Shown here in pieces: positions 1-10,790 of a stretch of DNA of 64,000 bases (the stretch's first letter is position 1; the number at the start of each line of letters is the position of its first letter). The translations under genes were made by a program, and so were the position numbers. This DNA is from Rhexocercosporidium sp. MPI-PUGE-AT-0058 (taxonomy: Eukaryota > Ascomycota > Leotiomycetes > Helotiales), in assembly GCA_020746875.1 (NCBI GenBank), contig JAGTJL010000002.1, forward strand, positions 1,922,001-1,986,000, in the 5' to 3' direction. The notes below the pieces were generated by a model. That model saw only the letters and a list, made by a program, of their open reading frames with translations, was not told where the DNA came from and made no database searches.

Positions 1-620
1 GTTCTGCATCAGTATCATCCACAGGAATGAGTACCAAGTAACTCAAGTGTGCAGTATTAGGTAGAGGAAACGAGGACGAGAGCAAAATAATTGATAAGAG
101 GCAAGACGAACCGCAATACCAAACCACCATCTTCACGCCCGCAGCAGCGAAGATCTCATACAAAGTCGGGATCGTGGGGTATAGCGATTGGGCGGGTAGG
201 TTTATAGAGGAGCGGATCGTACCGCCCTATTCTCGTTCTCTTAGTCATTCCGTTGCTATCTACTTCTACTTCCCTCACTCCTCCCTCTCTCTCACTTCTC
301 TCTCACTTCTCTCTCACTTCTCTCTCACTTCTCTCTCACTTCTCTCTCACTTCTCTCTCACTTCTCTCTCACTTCTCTCTCACTTCTCTCTCACTTCTCT
401 CTCGATCTCGATCTCTATGGGTTTCAGTCAAGCAAGATAAACAAACACGTACTACGAAATCCACCCTCCTCAAATCCACAAGCACGAAGTCTTTCACAGA
501 GCGTTTCTTGGAAAGCATATCCAGCAACTCAAGTCTCGATATGGATTCCGGGCTCGTATTGCGAGGTGTTGGGAAGGCTGCGTGCCATGCTGGTTCTTTG
601 GTTGGTGTTGCTGTTGTCAT
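1..620 (-). CDS. Rhodanese/Cdc25-like phosphatase (Ibp1/arsenate reductase type), 5' part, cut by window edge
   Basis: Two exons read on the minus strand. Exon 1 (620-453, 56 codons) begins MTTATPTKEPAW and holds the rhodanese strand DFVLVDLRR. A GTACGT donor follows. Exon 2 (226 to about 112) reads GGTIRSSINLPAQSLYPT and ends VVWYCGS, the start of the Cys-based active-site loop (the Cys, with the loop Arg expected in the next exon). Both introns lie between whole codons or nearly so. The rest lies left of the window. The family is the small single-domain Cdc25/rhodanese phosphatases of fungi, which act on phosphotyrosine or arsenate; I cannot tell which substrate. The intron carries a satellite, described separately. 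The start is chosen because the N-terminus matches the family style and no better ATG lies upstream. Confidence 0.8.
289..401. repeat. 11-bp satellite, about 10 copies, inside an intron
   Basis: The plus strand repeats the 11-mer CTCTCACTTCT about ten times with perfect 11-bp spacing (CACTT occurs at 293 and every 11 bases to 392). It lies inside the first intron of the minus-strand rhodanese-like gene, so in the transcript it is a purine-rich GAGAGAAGTGA array. Copy number is likely to vary between strains. Confidence 0.95.
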
Positions 621-1726
621 TTTTGAAGACGTGAGGGAGGTTAATGTTAAGAGGTGTTGTGAGAGTGGTTTAGGGGAGATGAAGTGGTGGGTCTTCTAAA
701 GGGTAGTTTCTTGAGCATGTATTTCGAGATGGATTGGAGTGGTAGGTAGAGAAGGGAAGGGAGAAAGGGGGGAGTCGCGGTGGGTTGTATAAATGCTGTT
801 AGAAGACGCAGAGAAGGCTAGACTGGTATGTCACCGCGTCGAGGCTATTGGCTAGAATGTGAGAGCTTCTGCTTGGCAGAGGAGTGGATTGGATTGGATT
901 TACCATCACGAAGATACTGGTACAGAATACGTGCTTTCTCACGGGACTTGTGGTTGGACGGGCTGGGATCATGTGAAGATGGGGGAGGTTCTGGTGGAGT
1001 GGTGTGTAGTTGTTTGTGTTGGTGGTTCGCTTCCAACAAAGCAGCCACTCCGCTCACAAGTGTCTAGCTTCGCTTAACTTACTGTACATACTGCAGACAA
1101 CAGAGCATAACCAAGTAGGTAGAACTTGAATTTGAGTTTGACGGGCCACAGTAAAGCAGGCTACTTAATTTTGTATCAGTTTTCAGAATCACAATCAAAG
1201 TTTAAGAAGAAACTAATTACACAGAAAGCACGGCAGAAAGCAAATAGTATAACAGACTGCTCGAAGAGTAGATTCCATGTTTATATACACTTCAAAGTAT
1301 TATCATAACACACATAGAAGCTCTCCTCCCTCTCTTATAAAACCCTTTCAATTTGTGATCATCGTCTGCAAGTTCAGAGACCGCCGCAACGCTATCCAGT
1401 TCCTTCGAAGTAAACAAGCCGTCAACAAAACGAAGTCCTCTTAACAAGCAAACCTTAGAAGGATCCCACATGCCCTATCAGTCCCTCAAAATTAGCACTG
1501 TGCATTATTCCTTTATAATACTAACAACAACAGCAACAGCAGCGTCCATCAACCGCACTACCCAAACAATAAAGGCATCCCCTCGAACAACACCCTGACC
1601 CAGAAGAGCCACCTAACAATCAAAAAGCAAAACATCATTATTGAAAAAGGAAAAAATTAGGTCGAACAACGGCAACCGGCGCTTCCTTGCTTCCAAGACA
1701 ACTCCGATTCCCGTTGTTCGACCACC
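621..1726. other. Intergenic stretch, no supported gene
   Basis: It contains the promoter side of the minus-strand rhodanese-like gene. The short frames here (for example near 845-1057 minus) lack an ATG start or have no recognisable features. The 1500-1560 part is rich in CAACAGCAA triplets. I see nothing else. Confidence 0.5.
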
Positions 1727-1829
1727 TAGCCTCTGCGGGAGTCGAACCCGCGTCTCTCAACCGTTTCTCCTGATGATAGACATCAAGGAATTTGAGGGCT
1801 GGACGTGCTAACCACTACACCAAGAGGCC
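1727..1829 (-). tRNA. Intron-containing tRNA-like gene; register suggests Glu (CTC), identity uncertain
   Basis: On the minus strand a 7-bp acceptor (GGCCTCT with AGAGGCT, one G-U pair), a D-arm with GTGTAGTGGTTAGCAC and a perfect T-arm (GCGGG-TTCGACT-CCCGC) are all in place, so both internal promoter boxes are intact. An insert that looks like an intron sits in the anticodon region. Counting in the register of fungal Asp/Glu tRNAs puts CTC at 34-36, but then position 33 is C rather than the universal T, and the stem TCCAG pairs with GTTGA at only three of five positions. An alternative stem (CAGCC/GGTTG) would give CAA but adds two bases after the D-arm and leaves the variable arm too short for Leu. 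It may be a functional tRNA with an odd arm or a decayed copy. Confidence 0.6.
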
Positions 1830-2618
1830 TGTTTGGTTAATAGAGGGAGACTTGCTTATTTTGAGTCTTGGACAGGATAGGGAATTGGTGCATGCTAAAT
1901 GCTGGATTGGGAAGGGGTGGTGGAGGGTGATGTTCGAGGGATCTTGGAGTGGATGGGATTTGGTGACTTTATGGTGATGAGGGGATAAGCGAGGTTTGGG
2001 CTTTGAGGATAAGGGGATGAGGTGAGAGATGGTGTTTGTATTACTTTGAGATAAATAAGTATTTAATAGTGAAATTGACTTGATAGTAACTAAAGCTATG
2101 TTATGAAAAGCTCTTAAAGTGCCAAGCTTCCAAGGGGCTAAGATGCTTTCACCGTGGCGACATGAAAGTGTCTGCCAGATAACAAGATTCATCAGTAGAC
2201 AGGACAATAATCACATCACTGCTTTGAAGAAAGGCAAATAAATGCCTTGTGCCTGTAGTAAATTTTATCTGCCATTGAAGCCTCTCGAAGTGGACTACTA
2301 GAAGAGGCTGTTAAACGAGACTGTCTTGTTGACCAAAACAAAACTTGTCCAAGTGCAAAGCAACAGACACGCACACAGCTGAGCTTCAAAGGTAAGATTT
2401 GGTACATTATTCTATTAGCATAGCATCAAAGAGAGTGTCCTTGAAGAAATATATGGTAGTAAGTAAGAAAAGAAAGTCCAGTTGAGGTAAAGAGTGGTAA
2501 TGTTCCTACTACAATCCGAAGAGAAGGCCCTTAAGGATACAGTTTCGTTCCAGATCCTAAGTAAAAGCACATAACAGCAGGAAGCAAATTAATGTAACAA
2601 TGGAAACAGAAAGGTGAT
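1830..2618. other. Intergenic stretch, nothing recognised
   Basis: It lies downstream of the large minus-strand HET gene and upstream of the tRNA-like gene. It is moderately AT-rich, with only short frames. No repeat or RNA gene seen. Confidence 0.5.
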
Positions 2619-5600
2619 TTAAATAATAGCAATAGAACGAACGTCTCCTTGTCGTGTTCCACCCAAACCAGACTCTCTATTTCGACTATCATGAATCCGA
2701 AAAACGCCAGCCCTCCGGAACGTATCAGGCACACCCTCCACATCCTCTCTCAGCAACAATCCGGAATCGCCCAGAATCCGTAAACACCATAGCTCATCAG
2801 CACCACCATCAAAATCCAAAAGCGCCCTCCCATAATGTTGATTGTCTTGACAGTCCCATTGTGCGAAAGCAAATGGTATCCGTGTCTCTACATCTAGAAT
2901 ATCATGAGAATGAGACCTCTTGATCAGCACTTTCTGCATAGATCCTCTGATCTTGAGACTTCCGCCGCTTAAAACCTGTCCGAATGGAGATTTTTCAGAT
3001 TCGGGTGTGACGGTGCAGCTGAGGACTTTGGCTTCTTCATCGTCGGGAAAGTCAATAATTGCTTTCGACCAAGTGATAGGGCTATCGATGGCAGCCCAAG
3101 ACCAACTGGGGGCACGGTATTCTAATGGTGGTGGCAGTGGTGTTGTCGCGAAATCCCGGCACCAGAGAAGAGAGTGGATGAGGTCGTTGCTCCACAGACC
3201 AGCTAGATATTTCTGGCCACTCAACGAAGCAATTTCCGAAGCGACGCCAGCGAGAGCTGGTAGCTTATCTTGAGCAACACTCAGTTGTCGTTTTGAATAC
3301 TCTTTCACAATATCTCTCCATAGCTTATTGAGTTCTTGAGACGGCTTGGTGAAAGGTGAGTCCCAGCGTCGTTTCCGGCTTGCTGTTATGGTCTTGCTGA
3401 TCGATAGCATTTTCAAATTTCTTCGCATCTGGCTCACGATGTCTAGTGTTGATCGATTGCCTCCGCATTCCCATGCCATTCTTGTTGAAGAGTAATATAG
3501 GACTCGGGGGGACAGGATTCGTTCTTGAAGAGTCCATCCGCGTTTTGACCATGGCGAATCAAGGAGCATTGTAGTAGGTGTGTCGTCACACAATTGCTCA
3601 AACTGGTTGTAACCTTTGGTACAGGTCAAACACATCGGATTTGGGTCTTCTGATTTTGGCTTCTCAGTAAGGGACCGGTTGCCGCCAGATTCGGCATTCC
3701 CATCACCGGCCAGACAGATGGTCAGACTGCTATGAGAGTATATCTTGTGCATTTGGGATGACTCTGAGACCCAGTCTTCGATGCGATCCTGAAGAATGCA
3801 AAGTGAATCGATCCACAGATACTTGAGCCCAAGAGCACGTGTAATCCGCACAGCATCAGAGAATGCATGCGATAGTGACGAAATCTTAATCCCCTGGGTC
3901 ATTGCTCTCAGCGTCTTCGTGGTTGTCTTGAGGATATTGCCAGCACCCCAACAGTGACTGAGTGCGACGTACGGGCTTGGCGAGTTGTTCGATGATTGTA
4001 AATGTATGAACTCGCTATCAGTCCCGACGTTCAAGATCCGGGAAGGGAAGAAATCTCTGGCAGGGCTCGAGCAGTGTTTGTGATTCCTTGAGCAATTGGT
4101 AAACCATCTTCGTGCTACATTCATGGGATCAAATCGATCCATAGTATTTGCTGTTGTAATAAAAAGGTACTTTTCTTCTTCAATATGTTTGTCTTCCTGT
4201 TGCGACCTGTACAGGTGGTAGCAGTGATAGGAATCTTCGATATATCGAGCTGTGGGCCGCTTTCTTGGATCTTCTGACAACATGCTGCTAATAATCTGGA
4301 GACCATGCTGCCGAGCTAAGCCGAGCGCTTCATCGATATCCCACAAATGGTGGATCCAGGTCCAAGACTTCCTGTAGTTGCTATGATAGCTCCCATCCCC
4401 GGTTTCAATTGTTCTGAGGCGTTCGAATGACTTGATGCTTTGACGGTGTATAACAGTTGCCATTTCAAGGAAGACACAACCCAAGGAATAGATGTCGCTG
4501 GCTCCGGCGATGATGGGTTTCTGACTTCTCGTGACCAGCTCTGGAGCACAATACATCGGAGTAACAGCGCAGCTACTACCCATTGAAGGTTTTGGTTGGG
4601 AACCATCCGTGAGCAGAGCACCTCCGAAGTCCGACAGCATCACATGGCCTCCGGTAACTAGAACATTGCTTGGCTTGATGTCGAGATGTTGCCAGGATTT
4701 TTCATGCATATAGGAAACAGCAGATGTCAAACATCCCATCCATTTGGACAGATTCGTGCTTTTGGTCAAGGGTGTTGAACAATCATTGAGCAAGTATTCT
4801 GACAGGTTCCCCTCCGCTACAGGAGACATGATAATGGAAAACTGATCCTCCAAGGTGTAATACGCCACAACGCCAACAATATGAACATGCCTCAAGCTAC
4901 AGAGAGCAACAACCTCCCGCCGAGCCTGAGCCAATGCAGGCAGAGAATGATGAAGAGCTGTTCGTATTGACTTTCTTGCAAAATGTGTCTTGGTACCAGA
5001 GTGAAGAACTTCATCGACTGTGCCAAAGGCACCATATCCGAGCTTTCTGACAAACTCGAAGCTACTGGTGGCTGTCTGGGGAGGTGGTGACTTTGACGGC
5101 GCCACATAGGATGTTGGCTCTGAACTTTGCACTGTTGGATGCGCAAATTCATCTTGCCGGCCTTGCTCTTCATCAATGGTCGTTTCCTCTGAGTGGTCCA
5201 TCTCCATGCCATCATTCTGGTGGGTTTTGTTTCCGCCATTGGAATCCCAGTGCGATCGGCGTGGTCTCTTCCCTCCTTCACCTTCACTTCCGCGTGTATT
5301 GCTAGGTTCATAGCCTGGTCTTGAGTTAGACCTGTCGTCGCTGAAGTGATCTTGATAGGTGTTGTCGTTGCCATGATTTTCGCCATCATCATCCTCATTA
5401 TCATCACCGTTGTCATCTTCATCCGGTGGAGGAGGATGATCATCATTCTCGTCATTTTCTGGCCAGGGATCTTTCCAATGCGGTTGCATCCGAAGGCCGG
5501 TAGTGAAATGTCCGCTGACGTGAGCACATCTCGTATCCCAATCCGTAAAATTTTCACCACAAAAGCCACACTGTCTTTTCCAGTCCGAGTTGATGTCCGT

Positions 5601-7563
5601 GTACCATGTATCGACATTAGCAACGCATCCGTGAGCTTCTTTTGCGTGTTTCATCAATTTGTCTTTGCGATGAAAGCCGTGATTCATTCGGAGAACTCTC
5701 CCTAGACATGGGCCGTGGCTGGTAGTGGTCTGTCCCGCCAAGTCGATGTGGCCTCCACAGATATGGCAAACAACATTTCCGTTTGAGCCATGGATTAGGC
5801 ATTCCCATCGTTTTTGAGGCCAGTGCGTTTCCTCGTGCCGTTTCCCTAATTTCACAACGTCAACATTTTGTTTATGAAAGAGGAAGGAGATAAATTGAAG
5901 TAATTGAGTTGGGAGTATGAGGAAGAGAAGTAGTGCAAAACTGTAATGGTACTTACAGTCAGCGAGGTGGATATTTTCCTGAAGACAGTAAGAGCCGTCA
6001 GACTTGATACGAGTGCACTGATATGGTTTCGGACCATTGAAACCTGTCATAGTTCTCTTCCGTTTTTTCTTTGGCTGGACACGATCTTTGACGATTTTAA
6101 TACCGGACTGGTAAGCCGAGTCGCTATGGCCTCTATTCGACGTCTGACTTGATGACTCGATTTCTCGGTACCACTGTACCGCATAATCGACTGGGAATCC
6201 AAGATTCGCCGATTGAAAGACTGCATGTTCGATGTGGGGTAGAACATTTGACCTGACAACAATACAGAAATCTAATTGCGTTGTTGAGATTCCAAGGAAG
6301 GAAGCCAATTTCTCTCTGGGAATTTCTGTCGCCGCATCTTTTGATTCAGCATCTAGATAGTGCTGAGCTTTGAGAAACTCTGGCCATGTCATAGAGATTT
6401 CATGTTCTCTTTGAGAAGAGAAGGCTTTCGGTGCCGCACTTGACTGAGATAATTGGAATTGCGATTGGTCGACAGCTAGTAGAGCTTCCGGCCCGCTAGA
6501 ATTGGGCGGGTACAGTCTCATGTCAGGGAAAGTCGATGGAAAACTCTGGTCGAAGCTTGGAGGCCTAATCTCACGAAAGTTGCTTGGGAACTGAGTTGAA
6601 GAAGAGCCGAAATTTGCAGAAGAGTTGCCGTATGGATGCTGTTGCATGGAGGAGTGGAATGGTGCGTTGTATTGGGAGATACCTGAGTCTGTCTGGTTGT
6701 AAGGTGTATAGGACGAAGGTTGCGATATGTTGAAAGAACGTGCCGAATCTGGGAAAGATTGGGCACTACTGATGGGTTCTAGACCAAGCCCATATGATTG
6801 ACTGGAAGTGATGTGTTCTTGAGAGATTGGGTTGCCCGGGCCAAAGAGACTGTCGTCTATGGCATTGGGGCGGCAGGTCCAGCAACAGCATACGGTGTTA
6901 GGAGTGCCAGCAACACATATGGGATTTTCTAAGCATCATGGTAAGCATGAGTTAAGAAAAAGATGAAGGTAACTCACGAGCAGACGAATAGGAAGATTGA
7001 GCGGCCAACGGATGATTCAGAGTGTCTGATGACTATTCAAAGAAGTCAGCACCGCTTTTCAGTTGTAAGGAAGAATAGTGACGGGATATCGTCATGACAA
7101 CTTGACTAACCTGATATGCATTGATCGGATTGTTTGCTCTTTGAACACTCACTCGGCCAGTGTCATAGTTTGAATGACTGTTGATTGAGCTTCCAGGATG
7201 AGAAATGTAGGGCGACGCATTGTCGAACGTAAGTTGGGCCTGGGCGTTTGCATGGCTTTCAGGTTGAATAGTGGGATTCTTCATGTATCTATTTGGGTAC
7301 CCCAATCGATTGTTGGAAGAGGATGCCTGCATGAGACCTGGATGGTCAATGGCGCGACGGAATGAGGACATGTCATTTGGGCCAGGTGAGGCTGTGGTAT
7401 CGTCGTACATCTTGTCACTATTGATGAACCTAGTATTCAACACCCCACGAAGAGCACTTAGTGGAGATCCGGGATACTTTCGGACGAGATGAAAGAACTG
7501 AAACGGAAATGGGGGAATGGGCTTGAAGAGGAGGTCGATGTCCATGCCGTCGAAATTGTTCAA
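2619..7563 (-). CDS. Zinc-finger / protein kinase / HET-domain fusion protein
   Basis: Four exons (7563-7111, 7032-6978, 6928-5957, 5845-2619) total 4707 bases, giving 1568 residues. Order of parts: a low-complexity N-terminus with a Cys cluster (VCCCWTC) near residue 190; three C2H2-like fingers near 470-600, the first ending DWKRHEETHW after splicing; an acidic linker with DDNGDDNEDDD; a kinase domain near 755-1030; and a HET domain near 1115-1290. The kinase has the glycine loop GYGAFG, an ATP lysine in HFARKSI, HLDIKPSN in place of HRD, a DFG and APE as CAPEL, so it looks catalytically competent. The HET part has ALSHCWG, YLWIDSLCILQD and GWTLQERILSPR. HET domains act in fungal allorecognition and cell death; kinases and zinc fingers upstream suggest a sensor-signal-effector chain (inference). 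The 111-bp third intron is open in frame, so unspliced RNA would also be translated. The start at 7563 is tentative; an ATG near 7412 is possible. Confidence 0.85.
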
Positions 7564-10201
7564 GAAATTGAGACTTGAAATTCAGACCGGTGGTCCTGAC
7601 GTGGGACACGGCATGGTGAGGGCGTGAAAGGGCAGGCAGGGGCAGGCAGGGGCATGGTGAGGGCATACACAGGGCATACACAGGGCAGCCATTTTCCCAA
7701 GAAATGGCACAAGAATCGTGGACGAATCAGGACCAACGCAGCAAGATGAAGCGCTAGACAGCCTGCTCTATCTGTTCACCGATAGAAGAAAGTGGAAGTA
7801 GAATTTCAGCGGGGCTGTGTGTTGCTACTCGAGGGTTCCGAATAAGGCGGAGCACCTGTTCTGGATAATGACCGTCGAAGACCTAGACCTTTAAAAGGAG
7901 GACAAATTCCCCCGATTCTTTTCTTGTAAAGAGCCATCAACAAAATCTCGAGTAAAACTCGAATCTCTACGCAAATTTGCAAGGAGAAATGGTGCGAAAG
8001 CACAAGTTGAGCTGAAGACATGTCGTTAGGAATCGCCACCCCGCTCCGCCACGCAGTGGCTTCGGTGAGTCAAGGCAGCAAGGCTCTGCTGCTACTTTTG
8101 AGCCGCATAACCTCCTACACATGCGGTGAGGCAAACGACCTATTGTATCAGGCTCGGTGTAGCTCGACGTGTGTATGGTGTCTATGACCTAGATCTAGGA
8201 TGGTGGGTGTGGCCTTGCTGAGAAGGGCAGCTCAGGCCCTTGAGGACTTTGAGGGCATCGTCGACTTCAACACCTGCTATCTTGGGTCTTGTACGGAATG
8301 TATTCGGGCCATAGGCTTCTGCTTCTGTCTTGTATTTGTTGGCGCTGCCTCGGTAGGTCTGATAATCCTCTTGTGCACAGGTTGTGAATTGTGTTGTAGT
8401 TGTGATGTGGAAAGGAAGGATGGACGTTGACTCGACCTTGAGCTGAGGAGAGGGGTGGACCTCTTGGCATTGCACGTGCACTTAACGTCAAAAGTAATAT
8501 ATCTTCCTCTTTCCTTACGGAGTGCATACCTAATTAATTCGTTGAGGTTCCAAAGTCTGACCAAACTAGAAGAAGTTCAACCGCAAAGGTAAGTAAGTTT
8601 GGGGGACACTTCTGGCACTCTCCATTTCAGAATCTCAGCATGGAACTTGACTTCGCTTCCTTCAAGAACGACTACTCTCTGGATGTCAAATCCCGTAAAT
8701 GGCCGGTCCTGGAACTCCACATTTCAATTTCATATGTGGAAAAACAACTAGGTCTTCGCTAGACGAAATGACCCAATGGTAAATTTCTGTCAGAAGCCAA
8801 GTCCTTCTATAAACTGGGTCCCTCTTCCACCTGGTGTACCCCGGACCACCAACTCAAGATCTTCAAGGACTAAACACTACTATCCTAAACAAACAACAAG
8901 TCTACCCCACCTAATCCGAGCTTTTTGATGAATTCTTGAAGGATGATGGAAATGACGAGAAATTTGTTGTGAAATTGGGCATTTGGGAGAGCACATCACT
9001 ACGCAAGGCATCGGCTTGCTAGCTCTTGCTGTCGGTACTAGACTGCACTTATTGCGGCCCAACGGAAATTTTGATGGATTTCTACGCTGTTGGTACGAGG
9101 CAATGCGTGGAACGAGCTGGCCAATTTTCGCGATTGCTTGGCTCAGAGACCTAGGCCCAGAGATAGAGAGCAGTTTCAGTCTAGCTTGTTGGAACGGTGC
9201 TGTGAAGGATGAATTTGGAACTATCTTGCAGAGGAGGATAGGGGTTATCGGTGTGATTGGAGAGCCGGGAGGTGCGGTTTTGAAAGGATATAGAATACTG
9301 GTGTAAAAGCAGAGATCTCCAAGGCTTTGCGCTGCGTTTGATGCTATTTGCTCCAATCGGCCTATATTTGGAGATGAAGAGTGGAAGGCATCCTATCTGC
9401 TGTTGTACCTCCTATGGGGCTTTCACCCTTTCCTGGCAGGCAGACATATTTGTAGGGCCTAAACGACTGGCACACATGTAACTCAAAAGTTCAGAAACAA
9501 AACAAAAGCATCAGATGCGAGTTCTATCGGGCGAAGACTTTTCCTCCACTCGAGGCACCTCTACATATACCGACTCGAATCTCTGCGAAGTATTTTCTGG
9601 ATTTTGAAAACCAGAAGACACTTAAGAGGTGAACTGCGAATCTTGCCACTAGGCCAAATTACCCAGGTGGATGTGCAACTGCTGCTTTTGTTCGAGTACC
9701 TCGACAGTGGATGTCCGTGTGTAGGGGATACTTCCCTACTCTCTTACTGTGAATGTTACCAAGTTGATACCAGTAGGGGATAAGGTGAGAGTCATAAGTA
9801 TCTTGGATATCTACCTCATGCCGAAGATCCCGAAAAACATGGTGACTTGCTTGATTGTTTTCTTTGCTTTTATTCTCGGGCTTTGGTGTTTCCATTTCCC
9901 AGCCACAGACAGGGCAGCGTATTCTCCACCATCTGCACACATCCCAAGAAGCAATCGACGCCAGAGCCAGCTCTCGTCGCTAAGCAGCGTCTAAGAGCCT
10001 TCTTCGCCTCTGACCTTCGCCTGTCTTCCTCATCCAGCAATGAAGTATGCCCAGTAGTGCTTGCACTGCTGAAAAAGCCATATCTTTGACGACCCGTTCT
10101 GTCCCAAAAGGCACATACCGCCAAATTTTCGACCCTCATCCATCATATCATCAAGTTCTTGTGGATCATAAGTTTTCTCTTCAATTCGTGTCCTCCGTAC
10201 C
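7564..10201. other. Gene-poor region with short repeats and weak frames
   Basis: 7622-7690 holds small imperfect direct repeats (GGCAGGCAGGG and CAGGGCATACA, each about twice). A minus-strand frame at 8182-8481 and a plus-strand frame at 8983-9306 look faintly protein-like, but neither has a recognisable domain. A plus-strand stretch from 8640 shows coding-like pieces (a 40-codon ATG frame beginning MELDFASFKND, then LFDEFLKDDGNDEK near 8925) broken by stops, which may be a decayed gene. I could not build a convincing spliced model. Confidence 0.35.
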
Positions 10202-10790
10202 TCATGCGATCTTCCTTCCAGGGCGGCCTTGTGTGAACCACCACCCAGCAATAGCTCCCCCTGTAACAAGCAAAATCACAATGAGTGTGATGATCATGCA
10301 TGTAAGTCGACATCGCCGCTTCTCCTTGTGTTGCTGCGCTAGCCAGTCATTCTCTATTTCTCGCTCTCTGTAACTTGTTAGCCTTGTTTCGACCTGTGCT
10401 CATATGCGCGTATGTTTTTCGGCGCAAACAATCTTAGAGGAGATATATATTTACATACCCGTTCTTCTTCAACTCAATGGTGCTCGTAGATGCAGTACGT
10501 CCGCTCTCCACATCGCTACCCTCCGCCTCATGTACCGCAACAGAGAACCGTTTCCCTGTGAGGACCGTGAAGTCAGCAAATACTCGTTTACACTTCTCTC
10601 AGGAGCAATTTTGAGAGTAAATTCCAAGACACTGAGGAGGTAGAAAATGGCCATGGTCCTCCAACGTACAGAACATAGGGTCCCTGACCAGACCTGATGT
10701 CGGGGGAACTTGTGATATAGGTCGAGTAAGGTGCACCTGCTGCAGCGGAGAGGGCCGTGGAACATGAGGCTGTTTTCGTGGTCTACCCAT
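10202..10790 (-). CDS. Small single-pass membrane protein of unknown function
   Basis: Three exons, 10790-10670, 10555-10459 and 10367-10202, join in phase to give 127 residues. Intron 1 has a GTACGT donor, a CTGAC branch and CACAG; intron 2 runs GTATGT to TTACAG. The protein starts MGRPRKQPHVPRP and has a short motif FWKRFSVAVHEAE, a Ser/Thr stretch and a basic juxtamembrane segment (QQHKEKRRCR). One transmembrane helix (near residues 97-117, IITLIVILLVTGGAIAGWWF) is followed by a short basic tail, GRPGRKIA. The layout is seen in many uncharacterised small proteins of filamentous ascomycetes: a cytosolic N-terminus, a basic stop and one helix near the C-terminus. No function can be assigned. 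The region just downstream stays open in other frames, so an alternative 3' end is possible. Confidence 0.75.

Noticed and set aside
289..401. CRISPR-like array
   Set aside because: Direct 11-bp tandem units without spacers in a eukaryotic intron.
4892..5623. Met-rich 243-codon minus-strand frame
   Set aside because: Shadow of the acidic linker and kinase region of the HET fusion gene in another frame.
8880..9356. 158-codon minus-strand frame overlapping a plus-strand frame
   Set aside because: Both strands are open; neither has a domain, so no gene called.
9560..9670. tRNA-like pieces (GGCCTAGTGGCAAG and AGATTCGAGTC) on the minus strand
   Set aside because: T-arm does not pair and spacing is wrong; similar short match near 7960 suggests chance or remnant.
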